48,382 bases of DNA, from the NCBI GenBank assembly GCA_947476925.1, contig CANJSF010000025.1, positions 1-48,382 of the forward strand, given 5' to 3'. Shown here piece by piece: positions 24,192 to 32,573 of the stretch. The notes beneath the pieces were generated by a model. The model made no database searches. It saw nothing but the letters and a program-made list of their open reading frames with translations, and had not been told where the DNA came from. Origin of the DNA: Rhodospirillaceae bacterium. GTDB taxonomy: Bacteria; Pseudomonadota; Alphaproteobacteria; Rhodospirillales; Rhodospirillaceae. Each line of letters starts with the position of its first letter. Position 1 is the stretch's first letter. The position numbers were made by a program, and so were the translations under genes.

Positions 24192-24282
24192 AATCCCCGG
24201 GTCCGGTCTGCTGCCCCCCTAGCGTCCCCCTCGAGCTGCCCTCGAGACTGCCCCTCTGCTAGGTGCAACCGGATCCGGGATT
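24192..24282. ncRNA. 91-nt nested palindrome, possible structured RNA
   Basis: Three stems are nested. The outer stem pairs 24192-24207 (AATCCCCGGGTCCGGT) with 24268-24282 (ACCGGATCCGGGATT), nearly perfect. The middle stem pairs CCTAGC (24218-24223) with GCTAGG (24258-24263). The inner hairpin is CTCGAG-CTGCC-CTCGAG (24230-24246). The unpaired parts repeat CTGCCC three times. No U-run follows on either strand, so it is not a plain terminator. It lies between the SOS peptide and a convergent gene, and could be the 3' end of the SOS transcript, a small RNA with C-rich loops, or a repeat element. Type and function are inferred. Confidence 0.4.
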
Positions 24283-24286
24283 GAGC

Positions 24287-24826
24287 TTATCTCTTAGTCT
24301 TGGCTTTTCGTTTTGGCGCGGTTGGTTTTGCAATCGCCGGCTTTTGGGCAATTTTTCCGACGGGGCTTTTTACATCAATACCCATCGCCAGTTTGAAGGC
24401 CTGTGGTTCAAACATTGCTGTCTTTGACAGCGGCTCACTGGCGGCAGCGGCTAACAGAGTGGGGTGCAAGGTTGCGCCATCTTTACCGCTGAGCGAAAAA
24501 TAGGGTTGTAGCCACCGCGCTTCCGACATGATGCCGATCAGTGCCAGCAGCCGGAATAACAACGACACGCCGTTGGGCGTATCTAACCCATAGTGACGGT
24601 CAACCGCCGCGGCCCAACACGCGGCATCAAGATCGGCGAAGATGAACTTGGTCTCTCCGCCCGCTTGAGGCTGAAAGTTGATGCCCTCTACATCGCCGGG
24701 CTCCATGACCAGGCCAACCTCGGCGCCCATGTGGGCTGCACGCCAAGCGCGCCGGAGGTCGAGCGGCGACGTGGGCGGCAAATCCTCGGGGCCAAATTTC
24801 AGCGTGTGTAAGTTCGGCGCGGGCAA
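24287..24826 (-). CDS. Conserved-looking hypothetical protein with basic C-terminal tail
   Basis: 179 residues from TTG 24826, the first possible start after an in-frame stop; ATG at about codon 32 is an alternative. Not recognised. Soluble, with a mixed alpha/beta region (FADLDAACWAAAVDRHYGLDTPNGVSLLFRLLALIGIMSEARWLQPYFSL) and a Lys/Pro/Ala-rich basic tail from about 155 (KPAIAKPTAPKRKAKTKR) like those of nucleic-acid- or ribosome-associated proteins. Codon use is like the neighbours. A terminator separates it from the upstream chemotaxis receptor gene. Confidence 0.6.
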   Translation of the reverse strand: MPAPNLHTLKFGPEDLPPTSPLDLRRAWRAAHMGAEVGLVMEPGDVEGINFQPQAGGETKFIFADLDAACWAAAVDRHYGLDTPNGVSLLFRLLALIGIMSEARWLQPYFSLSGKDGATLHPTLLAAAASEPLSKTAMFEPQAFKLAMGIDVKSPVGKIAQKPAIAKPTAPKRKAKTKR

Positions 24827-24861
24827 GGGAGCTCACAAATCAAAGTTGATGTCACCCGAAC

Positions 24862-24900
24862 CTAAAACAAAATCGGGCCGGATTGAAGTTCCGGCCCGAT
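24862..24900 (-). terminator. Intrinsic terminator of the chemotaxis receptor gene
   Basis: ATCGGGCCGGA (24900-24890 on the minus strand) pairs perfectly with 24882-24872 around a 7-base loop, followed by TTTGTTTTAGG. It begins 22 bases after the stop codon. Confidence 0.85.
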
Positions 24901-24921
24901 AACGCAGCGGCGCGCGAAATA

Positions 24922-26415
24922 CTAGGCAGCGATTGCCAACGAAGCGTCATGCACGCGTTTGGCCGATTGCTCGGCTTCGGCCGTGGCGGTGACGATTTGA
25001 TTGAGGCTGTCGCCAATGCTTTCCACGGCACCGGCCGCACTTTGCATGTTGGCCGACATTTCGCGGGTGACTGCGCTTTGCTCTTCGACGGCGCCTGCTG
25101 TGCTGACCACGAATTCGCGAACCTGACCAATCGAATCCTTGATCGTGTTCAAGGCATTCACGACGTCACCCGACGCGGCCTGCAGCGCATCAATTTCGGT
25201 CGAGATTTGTTCGGTGGCGCGGCTGGCTTGACCGGCGAGATTTTTCACTTCGTTGGCGACAACCGCAAAGCCTTTGCCCGCTTCACCGGCGCGCGCCGAT
25301 TCAATCGTGGCATTGAGGGCAAGCAGGTTAATTTGAGAGGCAATGTTTTTGATGAGGTCCACAATACCTGTCATTGAGGTGGTGGCGTCCGACAGGCGTT
25401 TGGTTGACGTGTCGGCCGAATTGGCCAAATCGAAGGCAACATCGGCCGCCGCGCGTGATTTATTCATCGTCGTGGCGATTTCGTGAACCGACGCGTTTAA
25501 CTCTTCGGCACCAGCGGCAACGGCTTGTACGTTGGCGGTTGTCGTGGCCGATGCCGACGCAGCCGAGGATGACTGCGAGCTGGCGTTGCTGATGGCGCGA
25601 TTGATTTGGCCAAGGTTTTCTTCAATCAGGGTCTTGGCTTGCTCGGTCTTGCGACGGGCCAAAACCTGGGCCGTAATGTCGCTCGCGTACTTCACGACCT
25701 TCACCAATTTTCCGTTCATATCATAAATCGGATTATAGCTGGCTTGAATCCATACTTCTTTGCCGGCCTTATTGACGCGCTTGAACTCGCCACTGTGAAA
25801 CTTTCCGCTATTGAGCACGCGCCAAAATTCGGCATACGCGTTGCTTGCGCGGTAGGCGCTGTCGACAAACATGGAGTGATGGCGCCTTTGAATTTCGTTC
25901 AGCGTATAGCCCATCGCGCCCAGGAAATTCTGGTTTGCTGAAATAATCGTGCCGTCGAGATTAAACTGAATCACCGCCTGCGAACGACCGATGGCTTGCA
26001 GTTGGCCTTCGTAGTCGGCGTTCATCAATTTGCGTTCCGTGATGTCGGTCGCAAACTTGACGATTTTATAGGCGCGGCCATTTCGGCCCAAGATGGGGTT
26101 GTAGCTGGCCTGCAGCCAAATCTCCTTGCCGCTTTTTGTGACGCGTTTGAACTCGGCGGTTTGAAATACGCCTTGGCCGAGTTTGTACCAAAAATCGCGG
26201 TACTCCGAGCTTTCCGCATATGCGGGCTCGCAAAACATCCGGTGATGGCGGCCTTTGATTTCGCGAAGGGTGTAGCCAACCGTGTTCAGGAAGTTTTCGT
26301 TGGCGTTGAGGATGGTGCCGTCGGTGTCGAACTCGATCACCGCTTGCGATCGATTGAGGGCATCCATCTTGGCGGCCAGATCAGGTGCGTTCACAAACGC
26401 GGCTAGGTTCGACAT
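24922..26415 (-). CDS. Soluble PAS-PAS methyl-accepting chemotaxis protein
   Basis: 497 residues from ATG 26415, with GGGGGAAAT directly ahead. Two PAS/PAC domains at about 10-130 and 132-255 are very alike ([26 protein letters not shown] and [26 protein letters not shown]; each ends [12 protein letters not shown]...KIVK/KVVKYA.DIT). An MCP signalling domain follows from about 265, with the conserved hairpin [33 protein letters not shown]. No membrane helix, so it is a cytoplasmic receptor, the architecture of BdlA/Aer2-like sensors of redox or energy state. No other che genes lie nearby. It would signal to CheA via CheW. The last residues lack a CheR-tethering pentapeptide. Confidence 0.93.
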   Translation of the reverse strand: MSNLAAFVNAPDLAAKMDALNRSQAVIEFDTDGTILNANENFLNTVGYTLREIKGRHHRMFCEPAYAESSEYRDFWYKLGQGVFQTAEFKRVTKSGKEIWLQASYNPILGRNGRAYKIVKFATDITERKLMNADYEGQLQAIGRSQAVIQFNLDGTIISANQNFLGAMGYTLNEIQRRHHSMFVDSAYRASNAYAEFWRVLNSGKFHSGEFKRVNKAGKEVWIQASYNPIYDMNGKLVKVVKYASDITAQVLARRKTEQAKTLIEENLGQINRAISNASSQSSSAASASATTTANVQAVAAGAEELNASVHEIATTMNKSRAAADVAFDLANSADTSTKRLSDATTSMTGIVDLIKNIASQINLLALNATIESARAGEAGKGFAVVANEVKNLAGQASRATEQISTEIDALQAASGDVVNALNTIKDSIGQVREFVVSTAGAVEEQSAVTREMSANMQSAAGAVESIGDSLNQIVTATAEAEQSAKRVHDASLAIAA

Positions 26416-26756
26416 ATTTCCCCCGGGAATCAAAGTTGACGAAGAGCGCCGGTTTTGGATCGGCTGCTTTTATGGACGCATTTCGTTTTCTGGATGGACC
26501 ACGATTTGCTTGCGCAATCGGGAAGCCCTTGGATCGTTGAGGGTTCTTCCAAACTACAGATAATTTTGAATATTTTTGTCCGCACTTAAGTCATTGATTT
26601 TATTTGCTTTAATTAAGTGCGGCATGTGTTTGACTCGTTAACCTTTGCACACTAGGTTAGCCCCAGAGCATGAACGCTCGCCCTAGGTTGAAACGCCTTG
26701 GGGCTTCGCGCCATATAGAAAGTGTGGCTCACCGCGTCGTCTGGAAGACAACTGCG
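26416..26756. other. Intergenic region with a 10-bp inverted repeat
   Basis: 341 bases between divergent genes. It holds an inverted repeat, CCGCACTTAA (26580-26589) and TTAAGTGCGG (26613-26622), perfect over 10 bp with a 23-base AT-rich loop. This could be a regulatory site or the core of the chemotaxis-receptor promoter. No gene is convincing here. An upstream extension of the next gene to 26670 is possible. Confidence 0.5.
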
Positions 26757-27164
26757 ATGAGCGCCGGCCAAGTTGCCAACTCGACCATGAGTTCGCCTGT
26801 TTCCCGCGTTGCAGCAGCGCGCGGGTCTCGCACAACTACGCTTCAAAACGTCGAAACAATTGACACGCAGTTCGCGACGCGCGGACGCGACGATTTTGGC
26901 CGTCAAGACGAGATCGATGATTTTGAAGCTCAGCCGACGCGGCGCCGCCGTGGCGAATTCCAAGAAGAAGTTGTGCGCTTTTCGGGCGTGCTGCTCTCAC
27001 GTGAAGTCGGCACCACCATGATGCAAGCGCAAGCGACAGCATCGCGCCAAGCGGCCGGGATTACACCGCCCAGCGAGGCCGAGCGTAACGTTGCGATGTA
27101 CGAGTTCAATCAGTCGCTGATGGGCATGCCCGAGCCCACATCGAACTTCGGTATCATGCACTAA
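26757..27164 (+). CDS. Hypothetical protein, 135 residues
   Basis: Start ATG 26757 (MSAGQVANSTMSSPVSRVAAARG) is chosen for GGAAG nine bases ahead; ATG 26670 would add 29 residues and ATG 26787 would remove ten. Not recognised. The N-terminal 60 residues are Ser/Thr/Arg-rich and probably disordered. A basic/acidic stretch (DEIDDFEAQPTRRRRGEFQEE) leads into a helical part (VVRFSGVLLSREVGTTMMQAQATASRQAAG) and a conserved-looking end (NVAMYEFNQSLMGMP). It is convergent with ydbL, only 13 bases away. Coding is supported by the ribosome site and codon bias, not by homology. Confidence 0.5.
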   Translation: MSAGQVANSTMSSPVSRVAAARGSRTTTLQNVETIDTQFATRGRDDFGRQDEIDDFEAQPTRRRRGEFQEEVVRFSGVLLSREVGTTMMQAQATASRQAAGITPPSEAERNVAMYEFNQSLMGMPEPTSNFGIMH

Positions 27165-27177
27165 TCAACGTGCTTGG

Positions 27178-27531
27178 TTAGGGCTTCAACCAGCGCCCTG
27201 ACGCATCCATCACATACCACTTATTTTCTTTGGCGCGCTGAATCTGCTTCTCGCCGGCCACGGTTTGCACGGCCTCTAACGGCGTACCATTTTTCTGTGC
27301 AATCGATTTGTACTCCGCAAGCCTGGCGGCGTTAATGGTGTCGACCAGCGCGCGCACATCGGCTGCGGAACTGGGCGCGACCGCAGCCACCAAGCCATCG
27401 GCGCGCTCGCCGATCAACCCTTGGGTCCGCGCTTGGTCAAGATCGATGGCCGCAGCGGACAGGGCTAGGCCAAAACCTGTCGTTAAAACTGCGACGACTG
27501 CGAAGTGTTTAATGTGCGAATAAATGGTCAT
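27178..27531 (-). CDS. ydbL: YdbL/DUF1318 family periplasmic protein
   Basis: 117 residues. Signal peptide at about 1-28, then the DUF1318 core: IDLDQARTQGLIGERADGLVAAV, VRALVDTINAARLAEYKSIAQKNGTPLEAVQTVAGEKQIQRAKENKWYVMDASGRW. This ends like E. coli YdbL, where the final W.. tail is conserved. In E. coli, YdbL works with the YdbH-YnbE complex that carries phospholipid between the two membranes, and appears to keep YnbE from over-assembling. It starts 30 bases after ynbE and is in the same operon; the ydbH-like gene is 5.8 kb away. Confidence 0.9.
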   Translation of the reverse strand: MTIYSHIKHFAVVAVLTTGFGLALSAAAIDLDQARTQGLIGERADGLVAAVAPSSAADVRALVDTINAARLAEYKSIAQKNGTPLEAVQTVAGEKQIQRAKENKWYVMDASGRWLKP

Positions 27532-27561
27532 GTTGTTCTCCGGCCAATGAATGGCGCTGAA

Positions 27562-27765
27562 TTAAAATATACCCGGCTTAGATTCGATTGCTTGGTTCAC
27601 ATCCTTGTCGATGCGAATGCGAACTTCTTGCTCAATCTTTATGTTCAGGTTGATGACGATGGGCTTGTCGGGGGCCTCAACTTTAATCGTCGGCGAGCAC
27701 GCCATGAGAATGAATGCACTGGCTGCAGCAAGACTGATGGCCGAAATTCTGTGTCGGGTCGTCAT
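27562..27765 (-). CDS. ynbE: YnbE-like outer-membrane lipoprotein
   Basis: 67 residues. Lipoprotein signal with lipobox ILMAC, lipidated Cys at residue 23, then a short mature part: SPTIKVEAPDKPIVINLNIKIEQEVRIRID, ending with Asn-Gln-Ala-Ile. This is the YnbE hallmark: a run of alternating residues that extends the YdbH beta structure to the outer membrane. AGGAG precedes ATG 27765. Forms an operon with ydbL. The 274 bases upstream (27766-28039) show no gene. Confidence 0.9.
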   Translation of the reverse strand: MTTRHRISAISLAAASAFILMACSPTIKVEAPDKPIVINLNIKIEQEVRIRIDKDVNQAIESKPGIF

Positions 27766-28039
27766 GGTGGCTCCTTCTGCCGCGTGGGCTGAACGCTAGG
27801 CTTGATCATGGTCCCGGTCAATCGCGCCGGACGAGCGTCAAACTTATGGCTAAAATGGGGCAGGGCGCTCCCTCACGCGATTGTTATGGGACGTGAGCGT
27901 GGCGAAGCAGGGGCCCGCGAAACGATATGCAGCTTCATCCGAGGTTCTGGCGTCAGGAGGAAGGGCCGCAAAATATGCAGTTCGTGATGGAATCCGGCAG
28001 CGCGTTTAAATCCGACGGCAAACGCGTAGTGGCGTAGAG

Positions 28040-28588
28040 TTATGATCTCTTTTCCGCCAACTCGGCTTTCAGCCGTGCGTTTTCTTCCGTGAGTTCGCGG
28101 ACTTTTCGGTCCGCTTCAAGCCAATCCATAATGGCGGCTGCGTAATCTGAGAGTGCTTCTTTTGCGTAGTCGGCGAAGTCTGTCCAAGGCGTGCGATCAA
28201 TAACACAGATGGTTCCAAGCGCTTGTCCGGTTGGCGTTACCAATGGAGCGCCAGCATAAAAAGCAATATTTGGATCGCCCGTGACCAATGGGTTGTTGGC
28301 AAAGCGCGGATCGGCCGCGGCATCGGCAACCACAAACACGCCTTTTTCCTGAATCGCGTGGGAACAAAATGAAACGGCGCGCGGCGTTTCCGTCGCATCC
28401 AGCCCAACCGAAGCTTTGAACCACTGCCGATTGCGATCCACCAACGAGATCAGCGCAATGGGCGAGCCGAACACGCGCGCGGCCATGCGCACAATGCGGT
28501 CGAAGCGCTCTTCGTTCGGCGTATAAAGAATTTGATACGACTGCAGAGCAGCAAGTCGAAGTTCTTCGGGGTCATTCGGAATCGACAT
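28040..28588 (-). CDS. GAF-domain sensory protein
   Basis: 182 residues from ATG 28588 (MSIPNDPEELRLAALQSYQIL); an in-frame TTG at 28642 would add 18 residues. The opening RLAALQSYQILYTPNEERFDRIVRMAARVFGSPIALISLVDRNRQWFKASVGL is the usual start of stand-alone GAF proteins that precede GGDEF or kinase domains. The GAF core goes on with RAVSFCSHAI and DPRFANNPLVTGDPNIAFYAGAPLVTPTGQALGTICVID. A short coiled coil (VRELTEENARLKAELAEKRS) ends the protein, where an output domain would normally begin, so it either works in trans or dimerises only. Divergent from the NO reductase gene. Confidence 0.88.
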   Translation of the reverse strand: MSIPNDPEELRLAALQSYQILYTPNEERFDRIVRMAARVFGSPIALISLVDRNRQWFKASVGLDATETPRAVSFCSHAIQEKGVFVVADAAADPRFANNPLVTGDPNIAFYAGAPLVTPTGQALGTICVIDRTPWTDFADYAKEALSDYAAAIMDWLEADRKVRELTEENARLKAELAEKRS

Positions 28589-28640
28589 GGCAAAATACGG
28601 TTCTAACAGGGACAAATTTCTATGCGCCGCCTTCTGGCCC

Positions 28641-28665
28641 AATTAGTTTAGACTAAATACTAATT
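28641..28665. promoter_or_regulatory. Inverted repeat between GAF gene and NO reductase gene
   Basis: AATTAGT (28641-28647) and ACTAATT (28659-28665) form 7-bp arms; inside them TTTAG-A-CTAAA (28647-28657) is itself a perfect palindrome. It lies 53 bases ahead of the GAF start and is very AT-rich relative to its surroundings. Possible operator for the GAF gene. Confidence 0.4.
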
Positions 28666-28738
28666 CCGATTTATCGTCCACCCTGTTCTTTAGCTTTTCG
28701 ACGAGATGCAGATTACGCCGAACTAATTTCTGGGTGAA

Positions 28739-28752
28739 TTGACCCTGGTCAA
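28739..28752 (+). promoter_or_regulatory. Crp/Fnr-family operator ahead of the NO reductase gene
   Basis: TTGACCCTGGTCAA, a perfect 14-bp dyad of the form TTGAC-N4-GTCAA. It is close to the FNR consensus TTGAT-N4-ATCAA and matches sites used by NO-responsive Dnr/NNR-type regulators. It lies 58 bases ahead of the start codon, the right distance for an activator site near -41.5. Suggests control by oxygen limitation or NO. Confidence 0.75.
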
Positions 28753-28809
28753 TGAGGGGTATCTCGAAAACAGCCCAACCTGCGCTTCAATCGCAGGGGG
28801 CTTATTTGC

Positions 28810-31077
28810 ATGGACATATATCGTTCGACGTTTTCGATTAAACGCCTGTGGTGGTTGTTCGCAGCCAGCATGCTGGTGATGTTTGGCACGTTGCTGTATT
28901 TCGGTCGCGAAATATATCATCAAGCCCCGCCTATCCCAGTGCGATTTGAAACGACGAACGGGGATGCGATTTACACACGCGCTGATATCGAGCGCGGACA
29001 GAATGTCTGGCAATCGACCGGCGGCATGGAGCAGGGGTCGTTGTGGGGGCATGGCAGTTACCTCGCGCCTGATTGGAGCGCCGACTGGCTACACCGCGAA
29101 GCCGAGACGTTGCTGGCCTTGCTGACTGCTGCGCAAAATCCAGCCGTCAGCGAAGCTGACGACCAAAAGCAGGAATTGGCAAAGGCATTGCTGCGTCTTG
29201 AGATGCGCAAGAACACGTATGATCCCCATACCGAAGTTGTGACCGTCACTCCGATGCGAGCAGAGGCGATCACCAAGGTTGCAGCGCACTTTAAATTTTT
29301 GTTTCAAGGCAGTGATGACGCAGCGCTGAAGTTGCGCAAAGAGTATGCCTTCCCACTTCATGCGATGTTAAGCGAACAGGAAGCCCATGACATTGGTGCC
29401 TTCTTTTTCTGGACGGCATGGAGTGCTGTCACCCAGCGCCCCGGTGACACCATCACCTATACTAGCAACTGGCCGCATGAACCGCTGGTGGGCAACACGC
29501 CTACCGCGAGTGTGCTGATGTGGAGCATTGCATCGGTTATTCTGCTGCTTGCGGGCATCGGTGGGTTGGTGTGGTATTACGCGCGCCAGTACGATGTGTG
29601 GCGGGCAGACATGGAGCCTGAGGGTGGCTTTGCGCGCACTGACATCATTTCGGCGGCATTGATTACGCCATCGATGCGCGCCGTTGAAAAATACTTCTGG
29701 GTCGTCGGTTCGCTGATCGTTGTCCAAGTCGGTCTTGGCATCGTGACTGCTCACTACGCCGTCGAAGGGCAGGGGCTGTATGGCCTGCCGCTCACGGATT
29801 ACTTGCCTTATGCCGTGACCCGCACCTGGCACACTCAATTAGCAGTGCTGTGGATCGCCACAGCCTGGCTGGCAACTGGCCTTTATGTCGCCCCATTGCT
29901 GGGTCACGAGCCACGGTTTCAAAGGTTTGGTGTGAACTTCTTGTTCGTGAGCCTGTTGATCATTGTGGTCGGCTCGTTTGCTGGAGAATGGCTGGCCGTG
30001 CATCGCTTTATGCCCGACATGCTGACGAACTTCTGGTTTGGTCATCAGGGTTATGAGTACGTCGACCTGGGCCGATTTTGGCAAATCTATCTTTTCATCG
30101 GATTGCTTCTGTGGACGGTTTTGGTGCTGCGTGGACTTGCCCCAATTCTGAAAACCAAGGGCGGCAACTCGCTGGTGTTTTTAGTCATCATCGCCACAAT
30201 CTCGATTGGTCTGCTGTACGGTGCCGGGCTGATGTGGGGCCAAAACACGCATATCAGCATTATGGAGTACTGGCGTTGGTGGGTCGTTCACTTGTGGGTC
30301 GAAGGTGTGTTCGAGGTTTTCGCCGCCGCAATCGTTTCCTTTTTGTTCGTCCGCATGGGCTTGCTGCGAACAAGCGTGGCCACGGTCTCGGTGTTGTTCG
30401 CCACTATCATTTTCCTCGGCGGCGGTGTGTTGGGAACGTTCCACCATTTGTACTGGAGTGGCACGCCTGTCGCCGTGTTGGCCTTGGGGGCGGTCTTCTC
30501 GGCATTGGAAGTTGTGCCGCTGATGGTCGTTGGTTTTGAGGCGTACAACCATGCCAAGATCGAACGTCAGCAATTGTGGGAGCAGAACTACCACTGGCCA
30601 TTTATGTTTTTCGGATCAGTCTTGGTTTGGAACATGGTGGGTGCTGGCTTGTTCGGCTTCATGATCAACCCGCCCATAGCGCTATATTACATGCAAGGCT
30701 TGAATACGACGGCCAACCACGGGCATGCCGCGCTTTTCGGAGTGTATGGGATGTTGGGCATTGGGCTGATGCTCTATTGCATGCGCGGACTGACGGACGT
30801 TCGCACATGGAACCAGACGTATTTGAAAGTCGCGTTCTGGGGCATGAACATTGGCCTGGCGATGATGACCTTTCTGTCGTTATTGCCCCAAGGTCTGTGG
30901 CAAACATATGCCAGCATTACGCAAGGGTACTGGTATGCGCGCTCGGCTGCGTTCGTGCATAGCACGGTAATGGAGGGTTTCGTCTGGGCGCGCGTTCCGG
31001 GTGATGTTGTCTTCAGTATTGGCGTTGGCGCGCTGGCGCTGTTTATGTTCCAGGCTTTTCGGCGGCGCGTTTCATGA
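28810..31077 (+). CDS. norZ: Quinol-dependent nitric oxide reductase (qNor)
   Basis: 755 residues, the length of single-subunit qNor. The N-terminal NorC-like extension (about 30-230) lies in the periplasm after one helix and lacks a CxxCH haem motif, which separates it from cNor. The NorB-like catalytic core follows, with haem and FeB ligands visible: H341 (TWHTQLAV), H494 with E498 (VVHLWVEG), H545/H546 (GTFHHLYWSG) and H637/H639 (NHGHAALFG). It reduces 2 NO to N2O with electrons from quinol in the inner membrane, in denitrification or NO detoxification. GGGGG lies nine bases ahead of ATG 28810. The Crp/Fnr-type dyad upstream fits NO or anaerobic induction. Coupled to a flavodoxin gene. Confidence 0.95.
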   Translation: MDIYRSTFSIKRLWWLFAASMLVMFGTLLYFGREIYHQAPPIPVRFETTNGDAIYTRADIERGQNVWQSTGGMEQGSLWGHGSYLAPDWSADWLHREAETLLALLTAAQNPAVSEADDQKQELAKALLRLEMRKNTYDPHTEVVTVTPMRAEAITKVAAHFKFLFQGSDDAALKLRKEYAFPLHAMLSEQEAHDIGAFFFWTAWSAVTQRPGDTITYTSNWPHEPLVGNTPTASVLMWSIASVILLLAGIGGLVWYYARQYDVWRADMEPEGGFARTDIISAALITPSMRAVEKYFWVVGSLIVVQVGLGIVTAHYAVEGQGLYGLPLTDYLPYAVTRTWHTQLAVLWIATAWLATGLYVAPLLGHEPRFQRFGVNFLFVSLLIIVVGSFAGEWLAVHRFMPDMLTNFWFGHQGYEYVDLGRFWQIYLFIGLLLWTVLVLRGLAPILKTKGGNSLVFLVIIATISIGLLYGAGLMWGQNTHISIMEYWRWWVVHLWVEGVFEVFAAAIVSFLFVRMGLLRTSVATVSVLFATIIFLGGGVLGTFHHLYWSGTPVAVLALGAVFSALEVVPLMVVGFEAYNHAKIERQQLWEQNYHWPFMFFGSVLVWNMVGAGLFGFMINPPIALYYMQGLNTTANHGHAALFGVYGMLGIGLMLYCMRGLTDVRTWNQTYLKVAFWGMNIGLAMMTFLSLLPQGLWQTYASITQGYWYARSAAFVHSTVMEGFVWARVPGDVVFSIGVGALALFMFQAFRRRVS

Positions 31078-31622
31078 ACGTCCTCCTCCTATTCGGAACC
31101 ACCGAAGGACACACCCGCAAGATTGCGCAGTTTGTATTTCAACGGCTTGAACACGCCGATCACGCCGTCAAAATGGTCGAAGCGATGATGTTGCCTGCTA
31201 GTCTTGACCCGGCGGCCTATGATGCTGTGATCATTGCTGCATCGGTGCATGTGGGGCATTACCAACCGCGCGTCGTGGACTTCGTTCGCAAGCATCACGT
31301 TGCGCTCAATAAGATGAAGTCTGCATTTATCTCCGTATCGTTAGCGGCTGCGGGCCAAGACGATGATGATGTTCAAGGCATCGCACGCTGCGTCGAGGCC
31401 TTCTCGCGCGACACGGGCTGGACACCCACACAGCTTCATCACGCGGCGGGCGCATTCCGATTTACCCAATATGACTTTTTCAAAACCTGGGCGATGAAGT
31501 ACATCGCCTGGCACAAAAATGTGCGCGTGGTTGCAGGCCAAGATTTGGAACTAACCGACTGGCCCGCACTGGGGCAGTTTATTGATTCATTCGCCCCTCA
31601 AAACGCGATGGCAAAAGTGTAA
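31074..31622 (+). CDS. Flavodoxin-domain protein, HemG-like protoporphyrinogen oxidase family
   Basis: 182 residues, overlapping the norZ stop by ATGA, so translation is coupled. The flavodoxin fold starts with the FMN phosphate loop FGTTEGHTRKIAQ at 7-19. Further family blocks are YDAVIIAASVHVGHYQPRVVDFV and AFISVSLAAAG. The later part (FRFTQYDFFKTWAMKYIAWH) matches HemG-type menaquinone-dependent protoporphyrinogen IX dehydrogenases. It may serve haem synthesis under low oxygen, when the haem-rich NO reductase is made, or act as an electron carrier. Both readings are inference; the operon context with norZ is direct. Confidence 0.85.
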   Translation: MNVLLLFGTTEGHTRKIAQFVFQRLEHADHAVKMVEAMMLPASLDPAAYDAVIIAASVHVGHYQPRVVDFVRKHHVALNKMKSAFISVSLAAAGQDDDDVQGIARCVEAFSRDTGWTPTQLHHAAGAFRFTQYDFFKTWAMKYIAWHKNVRVVAGQDLELTDWPALGQFIDSFAPQNAMAKV

Positions 31623-31781
31623 TTGCAGCCCTGGCGGGGTTGTTTAAGTCGGCATTGAAGCCCATATAAGCGCCGTGGACGTACGATCCCGGTGCGCCAC
31701 GTCTCGGAGATGGTGCATCTCCACCTTGAAGCGCCGAAGCCCGGTGCCCGGGGTTTGCCAGTAAAAGCGACCCCCCCCCTG

Positions 31782-32072
31782 ATGTCCAAATCTTTCATTC
31801 TGCTTGCGGCTGGTCTTTTGATCAGCGCCGCATGGCCACTCGCCGCAGCGCCGCCTGACGACAACAAAGCGGCGCCAAAGAGCGGTGTGACGTCGCCATA
31901 CGATGAAGAGGAAGCGCGCCATATCGCTGAAACTCATGGGTTTTACGGCATCGGGCGGTTGACGCTGGATAAGGCTGGAGCATGGCGGGGAACGGCCATT
32001 CAGTTTGGACGCATCGTGACCATTGAAATCGATCACCAAGGGAAATTCAGTGGTATCGAGAAGCGCCCATAA
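31782..32072 (+). CDS. Small periplasmic PepSY-like protein
   Basis: 96 residues from ATG 31782, chosen because it opens a signal peptide (MSKSFILLAAGLLISAAWPLAAA). A longer frame to 31692 exists, and no good ribosome site precedes either. The mature part has the PepSY-type pattern EEARHIAETHGFYGIGRLTLDKAGAWRGTAIQFGRIVTIEIDHQGKFSG, a single domain of about 60 residues. PepSY domains commonly modulate proteases or sit in sensory proteins; the specific role is unknown. The upstream stretch 31623-31781 holds a small hairpin (GGAGATG/CATCTCC near 31710) but nothing nameable. Confidence 0.72.
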   Translation: MSKSFILLAAGLLISAAWPLAAAPPDDNKAAPKSGVTSPYDEEEARHIAETHGFYGIGRLTLDKAGAWRGTAIQFGRIVTIEIDHQGKFSGIEKRP

Positions 32073-32289
32073 CTGTCCTTTCAGATTGATTGCTTGCTAA
32101 CGGGGCGAATGAGGCCTACTGCTAGTCCTGTTCGTTCTTGACGACGTCAGTTCCCCTTTAGGTCTTATCCCTTCTTTCACTGCGTTCAGTGCCGGGGCTG
32201 ATCTGGTTTATCTTGTTCTGACGAGAGTCCCGCCCCGCATCCGCGCAGGCGGTGTTTTCTTTTTCTCAAAGTTATTGGAGTGCGGCTAT
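32073..32289 (+). other. Long 5' region of the cold-shock gene
   Basis: 217 bases without a gene. The end is T-rich (TGTTTTCTTTTTC at about 32252-32264) behind a small GC hairpin, CCGC-GCAG-GCGG. Long leaders that fold differently in the cold are known for cspA-type genes, so this could be a thermo-responsive leader or attenuator. I cannot locate the promoter. Confidence 0.4.
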
Positions 32290-32493
32290 ATGTCTACGGG
32301 TACCGTGAAGTGGTTCAATTCACAAAAAGGTTTCGGATTTATTCAACCAGATGACGGCGGCAAAGATGTGTTTGTGCACATTACAGCCGTCGAGCGTTCT
32401 GGCATTGGCAATCTCGTGGAAGGCCAAAAGATCAGCTACGACACGATGGATGAGCGCGGCAAGACTGCTGCCACAAACCTCAAAGGCCTATAG
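32290..32493 (+). CDS. Cold-shock protein of the CspA family
   Basis: 67 residues from ATG 32290 (MSTGTVKWFNSQKGFGFIQPDDGGKDVFVHI); GGAG lies nine bases ahead. A single five-stranded cold-shock domain with RNP1 KGFGFI and RNP2 VFVHI. It binds single-stranded RNA or DNA and melts mRNA structure. Full length, monocistronic, ended by a hairpin terminator. Confidence 0.95.
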   Translation: MSTGTVKWFNSQKGFGFIQPDDGGKDVFVHITAVERSGIGNLVEGQKISYDTMDERGKTAATNLKGL

Positions 32494-32505
32494 TCGCTAA
32501 TAAAA

Positions 32506-32543
32506 GCGTGCGCGCACGTGTTGTGCGCACGCCATTTATTTTT
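32506..32543 (+). terminator. Intrinsic terminator of the cold-shock gene
   Basis: GCGTGCGC (32506-32513) pairs with GCGCACGC (32525-32532), followed by CATTTATTTTT. It starts 12 bases after the csp stop and lies ahead of the next small gene. Confidence 0.75.
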
Positions 32544-32573
32544 GAATCGCTTCACAACATCATAGGCGGCCAC

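Noticed and set aside
27788-27824. TTGATCATGGTCCCGGTCAA as an FNR site
   Set aside because: Half-sites TTGAT and GTCAA are spaced too far apart and the region is not ahead of a matching gene.
31623-31781. Possible small RNA ahead of the PepSY-like gene
   Set aside because: One small hairpin (GGAGATG/CATCTCC) and a C-run only; no promoter or terminator pattern.
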